Assembly (NCBI GenBank): GCA_965230635.1
Contig: CBDDLJ010000010.1
Span: 154,076 to 218,075 of the forward strand
Length of the DNA stretch: 64,000 bases
Source: CBDDLJ01 sp965230635
GTDB lineage: Bacteria > Pseudomonadota > Gammaproteobacteria > UBA1113
Direction: 5' to 3'
This document shows, one piece after another, positions 47,346-55,671 of this stretch (its first letter is position 1; every line of letters begins with the position of its first letter). The position numbers were made by a program, and so were the translations under genes. The notes beneath the pieces were generated by a model, which was not told the origin of the DNA, made no database searches, and saw only the letters and a list, made by a program, of their open reading frames with translations.

Positions 47346-47815
47346 ATGAGCTTTATCGATCATTTTTCAGATTTAGTTGACCCACGCAGTGATATCAATA
47401 AGCGTTATGAACTGCTTGATATTATATTTTTAATGGCCACTGCTGTCATGTCAGGGACTGAGGGTTGGAAAGAAATTCAGGCATTTGGAGAAAATAAGTT
47501 AGACTGGCTTAGACAGTATCGTCCTTATGCTCAAGAGATCCCGGTCGATGATACCATAGCCCGCACGATTCGCATTATGTCGTGAAGCGTTTACGACTTG
47601 TTTTATCAACTGGGTCAATGAGTTACGTTTGGCTAAGGGACGCGAACAAATCGCGATTGATGGTAAAACACTGCGGCGAAGTTTTAGTGGGGAAAGAACG
47701 ACGGTACTGCATAGTATTACTGCCTAGAGCAAAACGAACGGATTAGTATTATCACAAATGAAATCTCAAGGCAAAAAAAATGAAAATGTGAGTGTGTTAG
47801 AGATGTTATACCCAT
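47346..47815 (+). pseudogene. ISAs1-family transposase, truncated
   Basis: From ATG 47346 the frame shows MSFIDHFSDLVDPRSDINKR and GTEGWKEIQAFGENKLDWL, the N-terminus of ISAs1/H-repeat transposases. A frameshift near 47575 leads into CREAFTTCFINWVNEL and EQIAIDGKTLRRSF, the DGKTLRRS motif with the first catalytic Asp. An in-frame TAG replaces a Trp codon in HSITAWSKTNG, and the sequence stops after VSVLEML at ~47815, where IS630-type DNA begins. The C-terminal half is missing. Confidence 0.8.
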
Positions 47816-47821
47816 CACCCG

Positions 47822-48849
47822 TCAATGTGCATGATTTAATTTTTGGAAGCTATCGTTAATTCTTTCGTTTAAAGAATCGCCAATTTCGGGCAATGTTTTT
47901 TCGAAAAAATTCGATATGCTGGACCTAAAATCTTTTGCTGAGTTAAAAAACTTATTATCTCTAACATGCTCATTCATTACTTTCCACCGTCGTTCTATCG
48001 GGTTTAAATTTGGACTGTAGGGAGGCAAATAATGTAAATGTATGTTCAGTTTTTTGGCAGCTTTTTTTAAATGATGTGAACGATGATAACCAGATTGATC
48101 TAAAATCAGGTGTAATTTTAACTCGATAGGATATTGTTTACGAAGTTTTTGAAAAAAAGTACTGACTGCTTCCGTATTAATGGTTTCATAGGTATCGGTA
48201 ACCGTTTTGCTAATATTTTTAAGCTCAATTGCACCGATTAAATTTATTCTTGTTCTGCTTGCAGTGGTCAAGACCTCTACTGTTTGCCCTTTTCTTATCC
48301 ATCCATAGCTCAATTTGTTTGCTTGTGATGGGTGAACAGCATTGATAAAAATATTTTTTCACTATTATTTAGCGAGGCTTTTAATGCTTTATATTTTTTC
48401 ATAAAGGCAGCCTGCTTAGCGAGATTTGCTTTATAAGGGCGGCCTTTTGGTTTCTTGTAAGTAAAACCCTGGCGATGTAATAATTTATTTAAACCAGAAA
48501 CACTATACTCAATAGACCATCTTTCCTGGATATAGGCCACAATATCACGTGTATGGTGATAGAGCGTTTCTGTTCAGTGTGTCGTTAACGCTTCTGTTTG
48601 TTCATTAGATAAAAAACTATCAGAACCACCTTTACTAACCGTTAACTTTGCTTCTTCAAGGTAATCTTTAATGTGTCGAGAAATGGTGCTTTCATGTGCT
48701 CTGAGTGCCTGAGCTATAGCGGCGATCGACCAATCTTCAGAGCGAAGCAAAACCGCTTTAATCCGATCCAGCTCACATACATCCCGTGTTTTTCGGTGAC
48801 GACGCTCCAGAAAGGCTTTTTCTTTAACTGTTAGGCTAACTTTGTTCAT
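47822..48849 (-). pseudogene. IS630-family transposase, two frameshifts and catalytic Asp changed
   Basis: Three pieces read in order: 48849-48574 (helix-turn-helix part, WSIAAIAQALRAHESTISRH), 48540-48310 (WSIEYSVSGLNKLLHRQGFTYKK in its family context) and 48313-47822 (DDE part with LHLILDQSGYHRS and LPPYSPNLNPIERRWKVMN). Near 48313 the shifted frame gives FFINAVHPSQANKLSYGW, where active relatives have Asp in place of the Asn. The gene is dead. It abuts the ISAs1 remnant, so one insertion probably cut the other. Clear terminal inverted repeats were not found. Confidence 0.82.
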
Positions 48850-49036
48850 CCCAATAGTATGATCCCATTTTTTTTAAAATCAAGCACTTTCAATGACCAC
48901 GGGCATAGAACTATGTAAATCATTGATTTAAAAGTTTTTTTATATATTTTCTCCTTGCTGATATGCTTTATAAAAACCATGTTAAAATAAACTATATGCG
49001 TATCATGCTTGAAAATTTCTCAAAATTAAAGCAAAC

Positions 49037-49065
49037 TTGCTTTCTTATGCTAGCTGTTTTAACAT
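49037..49065 (+). promoter_or_regulatory. Candidate promoter of the rpsF operon
   Basis: TTGCTT (49037-49042) and TAACAT (49060-49065) are 17 bases apart and lie 92 bases before the rpsF ATG, leaving room for the leader hairpin described next. The rest of 48850-49036 shows nothing recognisable. Confidence 0.4.
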
Positions 49066-49106
49066 ACATAGCTAAATTTTGGTTGTCCCATTAGGACTTT
49101 TATTAA

Positions 49107-49150
49107 CTCCTTGCCTTACTGCTAAGTACAGAAGGCAAAACCGAGAGGAG
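49107..49150 (+). promoter_or_regulatory. S6:S18 autoregulatory leader motif
   Basis: An outer stem CTCCT/AGGAG (49107-49111 with 49146-49150) encloses an inner stem TGCCTT/AAGGCA (49112-49117 with 49132-49137) extended by CTG/CAG. On the 3' side between the stems is a bulge containing CCG (49141-49143). This is the published layout of the leader bound by the S6:S18 complex. The outer stem covers the AGGAG that serves as the rpsF ribosome site, so binding would block translation. Function is inferred from the fold. Confidence 0.7.
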
Positions 49151-49156
49151 CTGCGT

Positions 49157-49594
49157 ATGCGACATTACGAACTTGTCATTATGTTCCATCCTGATCAATC
49201 TGAGCAAGTAAAAGCAATGATTGAGCGTTATCAACGATTGATTGAAGAAGGCAATGGAAATATCCATCGCTTAGAAGATTGGGGGCGTCGTCAACTGGCG
49301 TACCAGATCAATAAAGTACATAAAGCCCATTATATTTTGCTGAATATAGAAGTTGATCAAACAATTCTTGCTGAATTAGATAATGCTTTTCGCTTTAACG
49401 ATGCCATTATTCGTTATTTAATTTTGAATAGTGACGGCGAAGTGACAGAACCTTCTCCTATGATGAAAACGAAAGAAGGCGGTAGAGCAAGTGATGCAAC
49501 TAAATCTCAAAGCTCAGATATAAATGAAGAGGCAGTCTCTGTGAAAAATGCTGAAGAGTCAGCAGAGGTTGTAGAAAGTAAGACAGAAGAGTAA
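49157..49594 (+). CDS. rpsF: 30S ribosomal protein S6
   Basis: A 145-residue S6. The start is ATG 49157, preceded by GAGGAG; an earlier in-frame start at 49079 would add a non-homologous leader. The body has MRHYELVIMFHPDQSEQV and LEDWGRRQLAYQINKVHKAHY, typical of S6. After ~105 residues the tail is a long acidic Ser/Glu-rich extension, as in many gammaproteobacteria, though longer than usual. rpsR follows after ten bases; no priB gene lies between them. Confidence 0.96.
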   Translation: MRHYELVIMFHPDQSEQVKAMIERYQRLIEEGNGNIHRLEDWGRRQLAYQINKVHKAHYILLNIEVDQTILAELDNAFRFNDAIIRYLILNSDGEVTEPSPMMKTKEGGRASDATKSQSSDINEEAVSVKNAEESAEVVESKTEE

Positions 49595-49604
49595 GGAAAT
49601 CATT

Positions 49605-49835
49605 ATGACTGGATATTCACGACGTGGCAGAAAGTTTTGTCCGTTTAAAACAACACAATCAGGTGATATCGATTATAAAGATATTCATCTGCTAATGAAG
49701 TTTGTTACTGAAACAGGCAAGATTGTTCCCAGCCGGGTCACTGGAGTCAGTGCCAAATATCAGCGTATGCTTGCAAAAGCTATTAAATTAGCACGGTATT
49801 TAGCATTGTTACCCTACTGCGATTCACATCGCTAG
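49605..49835 (+). CDS. rpsR: 30S ribosomal protein S18
   Basis: A 76-residue protein with the S18 core: FCPFKTTQSGDIDYKDIHLL, then FVTETGKIVPSRVTGVSAKY and LAKAIKLARYLALLPYC. It binds S6 on the small-subunit platform. AAGGA lies eight bases before the ATG. It is the second gene of the rpsF operon, and its product with S6 is the likely repressor of the leader upstream. Confidence 0.97.
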   Translation: MTGYSRRGRKFCPFKTTQSGDIDYKDIHLLMKFVTETGKIVPSRVTGVSAKYQRMLAKAIKLARYLALLPYCDSHR

Positions 49836-49845
49836 TATCTTTCCT

Positions 49846-50805
49846 ATGAAATATGGGAAATATTTAATTAGTCATCCGTGGCCAGCAGGGATGGTAGCTA
49901 TGTTGTTTTCTGCCATCCCATTTTTTGGTTGGATAAGCCTTATTATTACTGGCTTAGTGACGCTTTGTCGAGGGCCGCGTTTTGGGCTTTGGATGATGTT
50001 ATGTGCCAGTATTCCTAGCCTTATGGTTGGTGTGACGCATAGTCCAGAGTTAATTTTAACCAATGTGATTGGTGGTTGTTTTTATATGTGGTTAAGTGCC
50101 ACGGTTTTTTGGTATGCCACTTCTTGGACGCTTGTATTAGAAGTAACGTTAGTATTGGCACTGGCAGGTATTGCTATAGTGCATATTCTTTATCCTGATA
50201 TTATGACATGGTGGATAAATAAATATCAGAGTTTATTAGTCGCTTTGCAACACAGTCTAGAAGAAACAATTAGTCAAGTTGTCGCTGAGACAACGGATAT
50301 AGATAATGTTAATCAATTTATTACCGCATTAAGTAATAGGGATATTTTACAAACAGTAGCAAAAATTTCTACTGGAATCACTTTCTCTGCTATTTTGTTA
50401 GGAAATTTGACTAACTTATTACTGGCTAGATGGTGGCAATTTATTGTGAATGCTGAACAAGGGAAGGGGACTTGGGTATCGTTTAAAAGTGCTGTATCCG
50501 AGTTAAGTCATATCCGTATTGGTTATGTTAGTATGGCTGTATTCATACTAACGTTTGTTGGTATCAATCTGCAGATAAATACAGCGTGGGATTTTATCCC
50601 TATTTTTTGTGCCATATTCTTTTGTGCAGGGTTGAGTATGCTACAATTTTTCGTTGGACGATTGAAAAATGCTATGTTTTATATCGTGGTGTTTTGTTTG
50701 GTATTGTTATTTTTCCCAATGTATGTTGCGACAACGGTTATCTTTGTAGCAATGTTGGATACTTTATTTAATCTACGTGCGCGTTTTTCGCGCACGCTTA
50801 ATTGA
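49846..50805 (+). CDS. DUF2232 membrane protein
   Basis: A 319-residue protein with about eight hydrophobic helices, beginning with LISHPWPAGMVAMLFSAIPF, and a final pair of helices typical of the DUF2232/YybS-like family. In other gammaproteobacteria a gene of this type also sits between rpsR and rplI. Function unknown. No clear ribosome site precedes the ATG, so it may be translated by coupling to rpsR, whose stop lies ten bases upstream. The 3' end codes an 8-bp hairpin. Confidence 0.75.
   Translation: MKYGKYLISHPWPAGMVAMLFSAIPFFGWISLIITGLVTLCRGPRFGLWMMLCASIPSLMVGVTHSPELILTNVIGGCFYMWLSATVFWYATSWTLVLEVTLVLALAGIAIVHILYPDIMTWWINKYQSLLVALQHSLEETISQVVAETTDIDNVNQFITALSNRDILQTVAKISTGITFSAILLGNLTNLLLARWWQFIVNAEQGKGTWVSFKSAVSELSHIRIGYVSMAVFILTFVGINLQINTAWDFIPIFCAIFFCAGLSMLQFFVGRLKNAMFYIVVFCLVLLFFPMYVATTVIFVAMLDTLFNLRARFSRTLN
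50776..50796 (+). promoter_or_regulatory. Strong hairpin ahead of rplI
   Basis: CGTGCGCG and CGCGCACG pair perfectly around a TTTTT loop, ending 21 bases before the rplI ATG and inside the last codons of the DUF2232 gene. There is no T-run after the stem, so it is unlikely to be a classical terminator. It could stabilise the downstream mRNA or tune rplI translation. Confidence 0.4.
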
Positions 50806-50817
50806 GAGAGGTTAGTT

Positions 50818-51267
50818 ATGCAAGTAATATTGTTAGAAAAAATTCGTAACTTAGGTGACTTAGGTGATTTGGTAACAATCAAGCCAGGGTACGGTCGAAA
50901 TTATCTTTTGCCGTTTGGTAAAGCGGTTCGTGCAACTAAAGCCAATATTGCTGATTTTAATGCTCGTCGGACAGTATTGGAAAAAGCTGCGGCAGATAAA
51001 TTAAAAGTAGCACAACAGCGTGCAAACCAGTTAGCTGAAAAAAAGATAACTATCCAAGCACGAGCTGCAGAAGAGGGTAAGTTATATGGTTCTCTTGGAG
51101 TGCGTGAAATAGTCAATGCAATGAAAAATGCTGGGCAAGTGGTAGAAAAAAGTGAAGTGACATTGCCAGAAGGCCCAATTCGCTATGTAGGAGAGCATCT
51201 TGTTGTTTTACAATTGCATCCGGAAGTAGAATTCAGTATGACGATTACTGTAGAAGAAGAAAAATAA
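50818..51267 (+). CDS. rplI: 50S ribosomal protein L9
   Basis: A 149-residue L9. The N-terminal domain reads MQVILLEKIRNLGDLGDLV with the following KPGYGRNYLLPFGKAVRAT, linked by a long helix (ADKLKVAQQRANQLAEK) to the C-terminal domain (KLYGSLGVREIVNAMK). GAGAGG is the likely ribosome site before the ATG. dnaB starts 15 bases after the stop. Confidence 0.97.
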   Translation: MQVILLEKIRNLGDLGDLVTIKPGYGRNYLLPFGKAVRATKANIADFNARRTVLEKAAADKLKVAQQRANQLAEKKITIQARAAEEGKLYGSLGVREIVNAMKNAGQVVEKSEVTLPEGPIRYVGEHLVVLQLHPEVEFSMTITVEEEK

Positions 51268-51282
51268 CTGTCGTTATACATT

Positions 51283-52683
51283 ATGAATGTAGAAACTTCG
51301 GTCAAGCAAGGATCAGCAAATAAAGTTGAAGCTGTTAAGGCTCCGCCGCATTCTATTGAAGCAGAACAATCCGTATTAGGCGGGTTAATGCTAGATAATA
51401 ATGCATGGGATCTTGTTTCTGAAATATTGACTGAAAAAGATTATTATCGCCACGAGCACCAAATTATCCATCGTGTATTGTCACAATTATCAAGGCAGGA
51501 TAAGCCATTTGATGTGGTGACATTATCAGATGCACTAAAAGTCATTAATGAATTAGAGAATGTTGGTGGTGAAATTTATTTGTTTGAGCTATCTAACAAT
51601 ACGCCATCGGTCGCTAATATTAAAGCCTATGCTGAGATTGTACGTGAAAGATCAGTGACACGGCAGTTAATCAGTGTAGCACAAAAAATTGCTGATTCAG
51701 GTTTTAATCCTGGCGGTATGTCGCCGGCAGAATTACTCGATCATGCAGAGCAGCAAGTTTTTTCTATTGCGGAGCAACATTATCGGACTAGCGGTCCAGC
51801 AAAAATTAAAGATTTATTGGCAGTTGCTCTGGAAAGAATTGATACGTTATTTCATTCAGAAAATACTATTACAGGTGTCCCAACAGGGTTTAGTGACCTT
51901 GATAATTTAACGTCAGGTTTACAAGAAGCCGACTTAATTATCGTCGCAGGTCGCCCATCAATGGGGAAGACAGTTCTTGGGTTAAATATTGCTGAAAATG
52001 TCGCTATTAGTACGAAAAAACCGGTGTTGGTATTCAGTATGGAAATGCCAGGTGATTCACTGGCTATGCGAATGATGTCATCATTAGGCCGCATTGAGCA
52101 ACATCGTGTGCGTACAGGAAAACTACAAGATGAAGATTGGCCACGTATTGGTTCTGCCGTTAGCATGCTATCAGAAACTCCTTTATTTATCGATGATTCG
52201 CCAAGTTTAACACCTTACGAAGTGCGCTCACGGGCTAGACGTTTAGCTAAAGAGCAAGGGCAACTAGGCTTAATTGTTGTTGATTATTTACAATTAATGC
52301 GTGTGCCAGAGTTAAATATTAACCGTGTTGCTGAAATATCAGAGATTTCCCGTTCATTAAAGGCATTGGCAAAAGAATTAAATGTTCCTGTTGTAGCATT
52401 ATCTCAATTAAATCGTGGCCTAGAGCAGCGTTCGGATAAACGCCCGGTTATGTCAGACTTACGTGAATCGGGGGCTATTGAGCAAGATGCAGATGTAATT
52501 GCTTTTATTTACCGTGATGAAGTTTATAATCCAGATACACGCGATAAAGGCATTGCTGAGATTATTGTTGCAAAGCAACGTAATGGACCTATCGGAAAAG
52601 TGTGTTTAACTTTTTTAGGGCAATATACACGTTTTGAGAATTTTGCTAATGCAGATAAAATTTTGCAAGGAAATCCACTTTGA
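51283..52683 (+). CDS. dnaB: Replicative DNA helicase DnaB
   Basis: A 466-residue hexameric helicase that unwinds DNA at the fork. The N-terminal domain includes PPHSIEAEQSVLGGLMLDN. The RecA-like ATPase has Walker A in AGRPSMGKT, Walker B in LIVVDYLQLMR, and the arginine finger region RSDKRPVMSDLRESGAIEQD. The coding end overlaps the alr start by four bases. The rplI-dnaB-alr order is common in gammaproteobacteria. No intein or other insertion is seen. Confidence 0.97.
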   Translation: MNVETSVKQGSANKVEAVKAPPHSIEAEQSVLGGLMLDNNAWDLVSEILTEKDYYRHEHQIIHRVLSQLSRQDKPFDVVTLSDALKVINELENVGGEIYLFELSNNTPSVANIKAYAEIVRERSVTRQLISVAQKIADSGFNPGGMSPAELLDHAEQQVFSIAEQHYRTSGPAKIKDLLAVALERIDTLFHSENTITGVPTGFSDLDNLTSGLQEADLIIVAGRPSMGKTVLGLNIAENVAISTKKPVLVFSMEMPGDSLAMRMMSSLGRIEQHRVRTGKLQDEDWPRIGSAVSMLSETPLFIDDSPSLTPYEVRSRARRLAKEQGQLGLIVVDYLQLMRVPELNINRVAEISEISRSLKALAKELNVPVVALSQLNRGLEQRSDKRPVMSDLRESGAIEQDADVIAFIYRDEVYNPDTRDKGIAEIIVAKQRNGPIGKVCLTFLGQYTRFENFANADKILQGNPL

Positions 52684-53759
52684 GCCAATCTTGTATAGCG
52701 ACTATCGATGTTGCGGCACTACAGCATAATTTCCAGAAAGTAAAAGCGCTTGCGCCTAATAGTCGTGTTTTAGCTATGGTAAAAGGTAATGGCTATGGCC
52801 ATGGATTATTGACTATGGTGGAACATTTACCCCAAGCAGATGCCTATGGCTTGGCTAGATTTTCTGAAGCCATGCTACTACGTCAGCACAACTGCCAAAA
52901 ACGTATCGTTATGACGGAAGGATTTATTAATAGCGACGAATTGTCGTTAATTGATGAGCTTGCATTGGATCTTGTATTGCATGATATTGAGCAAGTAAGA
53001 CAAATTGTCACTTATTCTTTTCAGCAGCCTATACGTATCTGGTTGAAAATAGAAACCGGCATGCATAGGTTGGGTCTTTTTCCAGAACATCTTCCTGAAG
53101 CATGGAAGTTATTGTCTGCTAGCCCACATATTAGTAATGAAATAATCTTGATGACTCATTTTGCCCAATCAGAACAACTCGATAATGAAAAAACATTGCA
53201 ACAAATTCAAGATTTTAAGTCTTACACAGACGATTATCCGGCAGAAAAAAGTTTAGCTAATTCAGCTGCTATCATGGCTTGGCCTGACTCGCATGCTGAT
53301 TGGGTTAGACCTGGTATTATGCTGTACGGTGTATCGCCATTCCCACAGGCAACACAGATTGCTCAGGATTTATTACCTGTTATGACATTACGTGCTAAGC
53401 TTATTGCAATACGTCATTTGCCAGCAGGAGCAGAAGTTGGTTATAACAGTATTTGGACATGTCCAGAAGCCATGCCTGTTGGCGTTGCTGCAGTAGGTTA
53501 TGCCGATGGATACCCTCGTTATATACCCAGTCAGGGAACCCCCGTATTAGTGAATGGTCAGCAAGCACAAATTATTGGTCGTATTTCTATGGATATGATT
53601 TCTATTGATTTGCGCTCTATTGCCAATGTTAAGTTGGGAGCTGATGTCACACTGTGGGGCAAAGACTTACCTGTTGAAACTATTGCAAAATTTGCCAAAA
53701 CCAGTCCTTATGAACTAATTAGCGGTATAACCAGCCGTGTAGAGCGTTTTTATATATAA
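52680..53759 (+). CDS. alr: Alanine racemase
   Basis: A 359-residue PLP enzyme that makes D-alanine for peptidoglycan. The cofactor Lys lies in LAMVKGNGYGHG (residue ~34), the second catalytic base Tyr in AEVGYNSIWT, and the C-terminal domain has VAAVGYADGYPRYIP and GRISMDMISIDL. It starts at TTG 52680, overlapping the dnaB stop; AAGGA eight bases upstream supports this start. It ends the operon. Two palindromic elements follow. Confidence 0.95.
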   Translation: MSQSCIATIDVAALQHNFQKVKALAPNSRVLAMVKGNGYGHGLLTMVEHLPQADAYGLARFSEAMLLRQHNCQKRIVMTEGFINSDELSLIDELALDLVLHDIEQVRQIVTYSFQQPIRIWLKIETGMHRLGLFPEHLPEAWKLLSASPHISNEIILMTHFAQSEQLDNEKTLQQIQDFKSYTDDYPAEKSLANSAAIMAWPDSHADWVRPGIMLYGVSPFPQATQIAQDLLPVMTLRAKLIAIRHLPAGAEVGYNSIWTCPEAMPVGVAAVGYADGYPRYIPSQGTPVLVNGQQAQIIGRISMDMISIDLRSIANVKLGADVTLWGKDLPVETIAKFAKTSPYELISGITSRVERFYI

Positions 53760-53811
53760 GCTTAAATTGATTTATTGATAGGTATGGTTGTATTATCTTG
53801 TTTTGCCTGTT

Positions 53812-53974
53812 CATAGCAGTTTTCAATATTACTAAGCCATTATAAACTTCGTCTAATACGCGCTTGCTTTGGTCTTCAAAAGCTTATTTACAGTAAGTAA
53901 ACCTCACTGTTGAAACCGCGCAAGCACGCGTTATACTCGCTTATAATGACTTAGTCATATTGAAAACTGCTATA
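53812..53974. mobile_element. 163-bp palindromic element, variant copy F with different arms
   Basis: The core resembles the other copies (CTTGCTT, then AAGCTTATTTACAGTAAG and GCAAGCACGCG), but the outer arms are different: CATAGCAGTTTTCAATATTA at left and the reverse complement of TATAGCAGTTTTCAATATGA at right. It therefore belongs to a second subfamily. It lies 88 bases from copy E, after alr. Confidence 0.75.
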
Positions 53975-54062
53975 AGATTATTCATGTTCTATTTTCTATT
54001 GTTAATCTAATAACATGTTTGCTAAGTATTAGGAAAAATCACTTATTTTATTTATTTTTTCT

Positions 54063-54226
54063 TATAGCGTTTCCCTGTATTGTTGACCTATACTAAGCGA
54101 GTATAGTGTTTGCTTGCGAGGTTTCAAAAGCGACGTTTACTTATTGTAAATAAGGTTTTGAATAACGAAGCAAGCAAGCGCTAGATGAAGTCTTAGTATA
54201 GGTCAACAATACAGGGAAACGCTATA
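54063..54226. mobile_element. 164-bp palindromic MITE-like element, copy E (reverse orientation)
   Basis: Termini TATAGCGTTTCCCTGTATTG and reverse complement, 164 bp. The centre reads in the opposite direction to copies A-D. The C-to-T change in the left arm (CCCTG) is matched in the right arm (CAGGG), so the arms stay complementary. The remainder up to the F-box gene at 54436 is AT-rich with nothing recognisable. Confidence 0.85.
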
Positions 54227-54435
54227 AGCAGTAAGAAAAGAAAATATTTTGAAATTAATATTGATTAAAAAATGATTTTGTGTTATCATTCGTTTTTTCG
54301 AGAATTTTTTATAGCTAAAACATTTTCTCAGATAAGAAAGACGAAACGATCGTTTGTGTGGCTATAAAAAAATAAAATAATAAATTATTTTTAGTAATGC
54401 TCTTTTTTATGAAGAGATGATAAAAAAATATTACG

Positions 54436-55671
54436 GTGATAAAAGTGCCCAATAATAAAAAAAACATGCAGAATAACAAGCAATTAAATAATACATCTTT
54501 CGATACTCTTCCTGATGAGCTCATTTTAGAAATACTCAAATATCTTTCTATCTATGATTTGTTCCATGTTTCATCTATCAATAAGCATTATTATAAAATT
54601 TATCGAGATAATCTTTTATGGGAGTTTTTATTGAAAAAATATTTCCCAAAAAAAAATTTAACCAAAAATAATTTTTCTACATTTAAGTTGGCATGGAAGG
54701 ATTTGCTAGGCTTTTTCTCAATATCAAAAATGACTATATGTATTGAAAATTTTAAAAGCCTCAGCGGCACATTGAAAAATGATAGAGAATTTATTTTGGA
54801 GTTGGTTGGGCTACGCGGTTTTCTTCTTCAGCATGTCAGTCAAAGATTAAGAGGTGACAAAGCAATATTATTAGCTGCGGTGGAAAAAGATCCTTCAGCA
54901 TTCCAGTATGCAGATAATTGTTTAAAAAAGGATAAAACAACAATATTAGCTGCGTTAGAAAAAAATGAATTGGTATTTCTGCATCTAGACAAAGCCTTTC
55001 TAGATGATGATGAGATAGTATTAGCTGTGGTGAGAAAATGTGGCGGCTTGCTTGGGCATGCAAGTGAAAGGTTGCGTGATGATATAAGAACAGTATTAGC
55101 GGCGATCCAGCAAAATGGCGGTGCATTCTGGTCGGCGAGTAAAAGATTGCAAGACAGTGAGCTGATAGCACTAGCTGCTGTGCTGCAAGATGGTACTGTC
55201 ATTAAGTTTGCAAATGAAAGATTGCAAAAAAATAGACTGCTAGCGCTAGTTGCAGTATTGCAAGATAGTAGTGCCTTTTTATTAGTGGATGAAACGTTAA
55301 AAAATAATAAATTAATAGTGCAAGCTGCTGAACAGACTAATCGGAATTGGATAATAAGTAGCGGGGTTATTAGCCAAATATCAACAAACAGTACAGTAGA
55401 TCAAGTTGGTCGTGTCAGCATTCTCGTTCTTGATCCACAGTTTAGTTATGCCTTGAATCAATATTTGCAGCAGAGCCAGGAAGGATTTTTAAGTGATATG
55501 AACTCTACCATGCAATATTCATTTAAGAAGTTAAAAAGAAAAAATGAATTTGGTTTAACTGCAGTGGCTCCACTTTTGCAGTTTAGCTTTATTGCGCCCA
55601 GATTCAAGGTGAGTTCTTCGTCGACGTTTGCTGCTAAAACAGAAAAGATTGAGCCATGTTTTTCATGCTGA
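54436..55671 (+). CDS. F-box / DUF4116-repeat protein, effector candidate
   Basis: A 411-residue protein. Residues ~22-65 are a clear F-box (FDTLPDELILEILKYLSIYD, then LFHVSSINKHYYKIYRDNLLW). Residues ~115-305 carry about six DUF4116-type repeats of about 33 residues (DKAILLAAVEKDPSAFQYAD, then variants). The last ~85 residues are unassigned and end in CFSC, which might act as a CaaX-like tail. DUF4116 repeats and F-boxes occur in known or suspected effectors of intracellular bacteria. The start is uncertain: GTG 54436, GTG 54445 or ATG 54466, none with a clear ribosome site. The 3' end overlaps the convergent downstream gene by nine bases. Confidence 0.8.
   Translation: MIKVPNNKKNMQNNKQLNNTSFDTLPDELILEILKYLSIYDLFHVSSINKHYYKIYRDNLLWEFLLKKYFPKKNLTKNNFSTFKLAWKDLLGFFSISKMTICIENFKSLSGTLKNDREFILELVGLRGFLLQHVSQRLRGDKAILLAAVEKDPSAFQYADNCLKKDKTTILAALEKNELVFLHLDKAFLDDDEIVLAVVRKCGGLLGHASERLRDDIRTVLAAIQQNGGAFWSASKRLQDSELIALAAVLQDGTVIKFANERLQKNRLLALVAVLQDSSAFLLVDETLKNNKLIVQAAEQTNRNWIISSGVISQISTNSTVDQVGRVSILVLDPQFSYALNQYLQQSQEGFLSDMNSTMQYSFKKLKRKNEFGLTAVAPLLQFSFIAPRFKVSSSSTFAAKTEKIEPCFSC

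Noticed and set aside
54315..54539. Minus-strand hydrophobic 74-residue frame
   Set aside because: It overlaps the start of the F-box gene on the opposite strand, has no ribosome site and matches no family; its hydrophobicity follows from AT-rich DNA.
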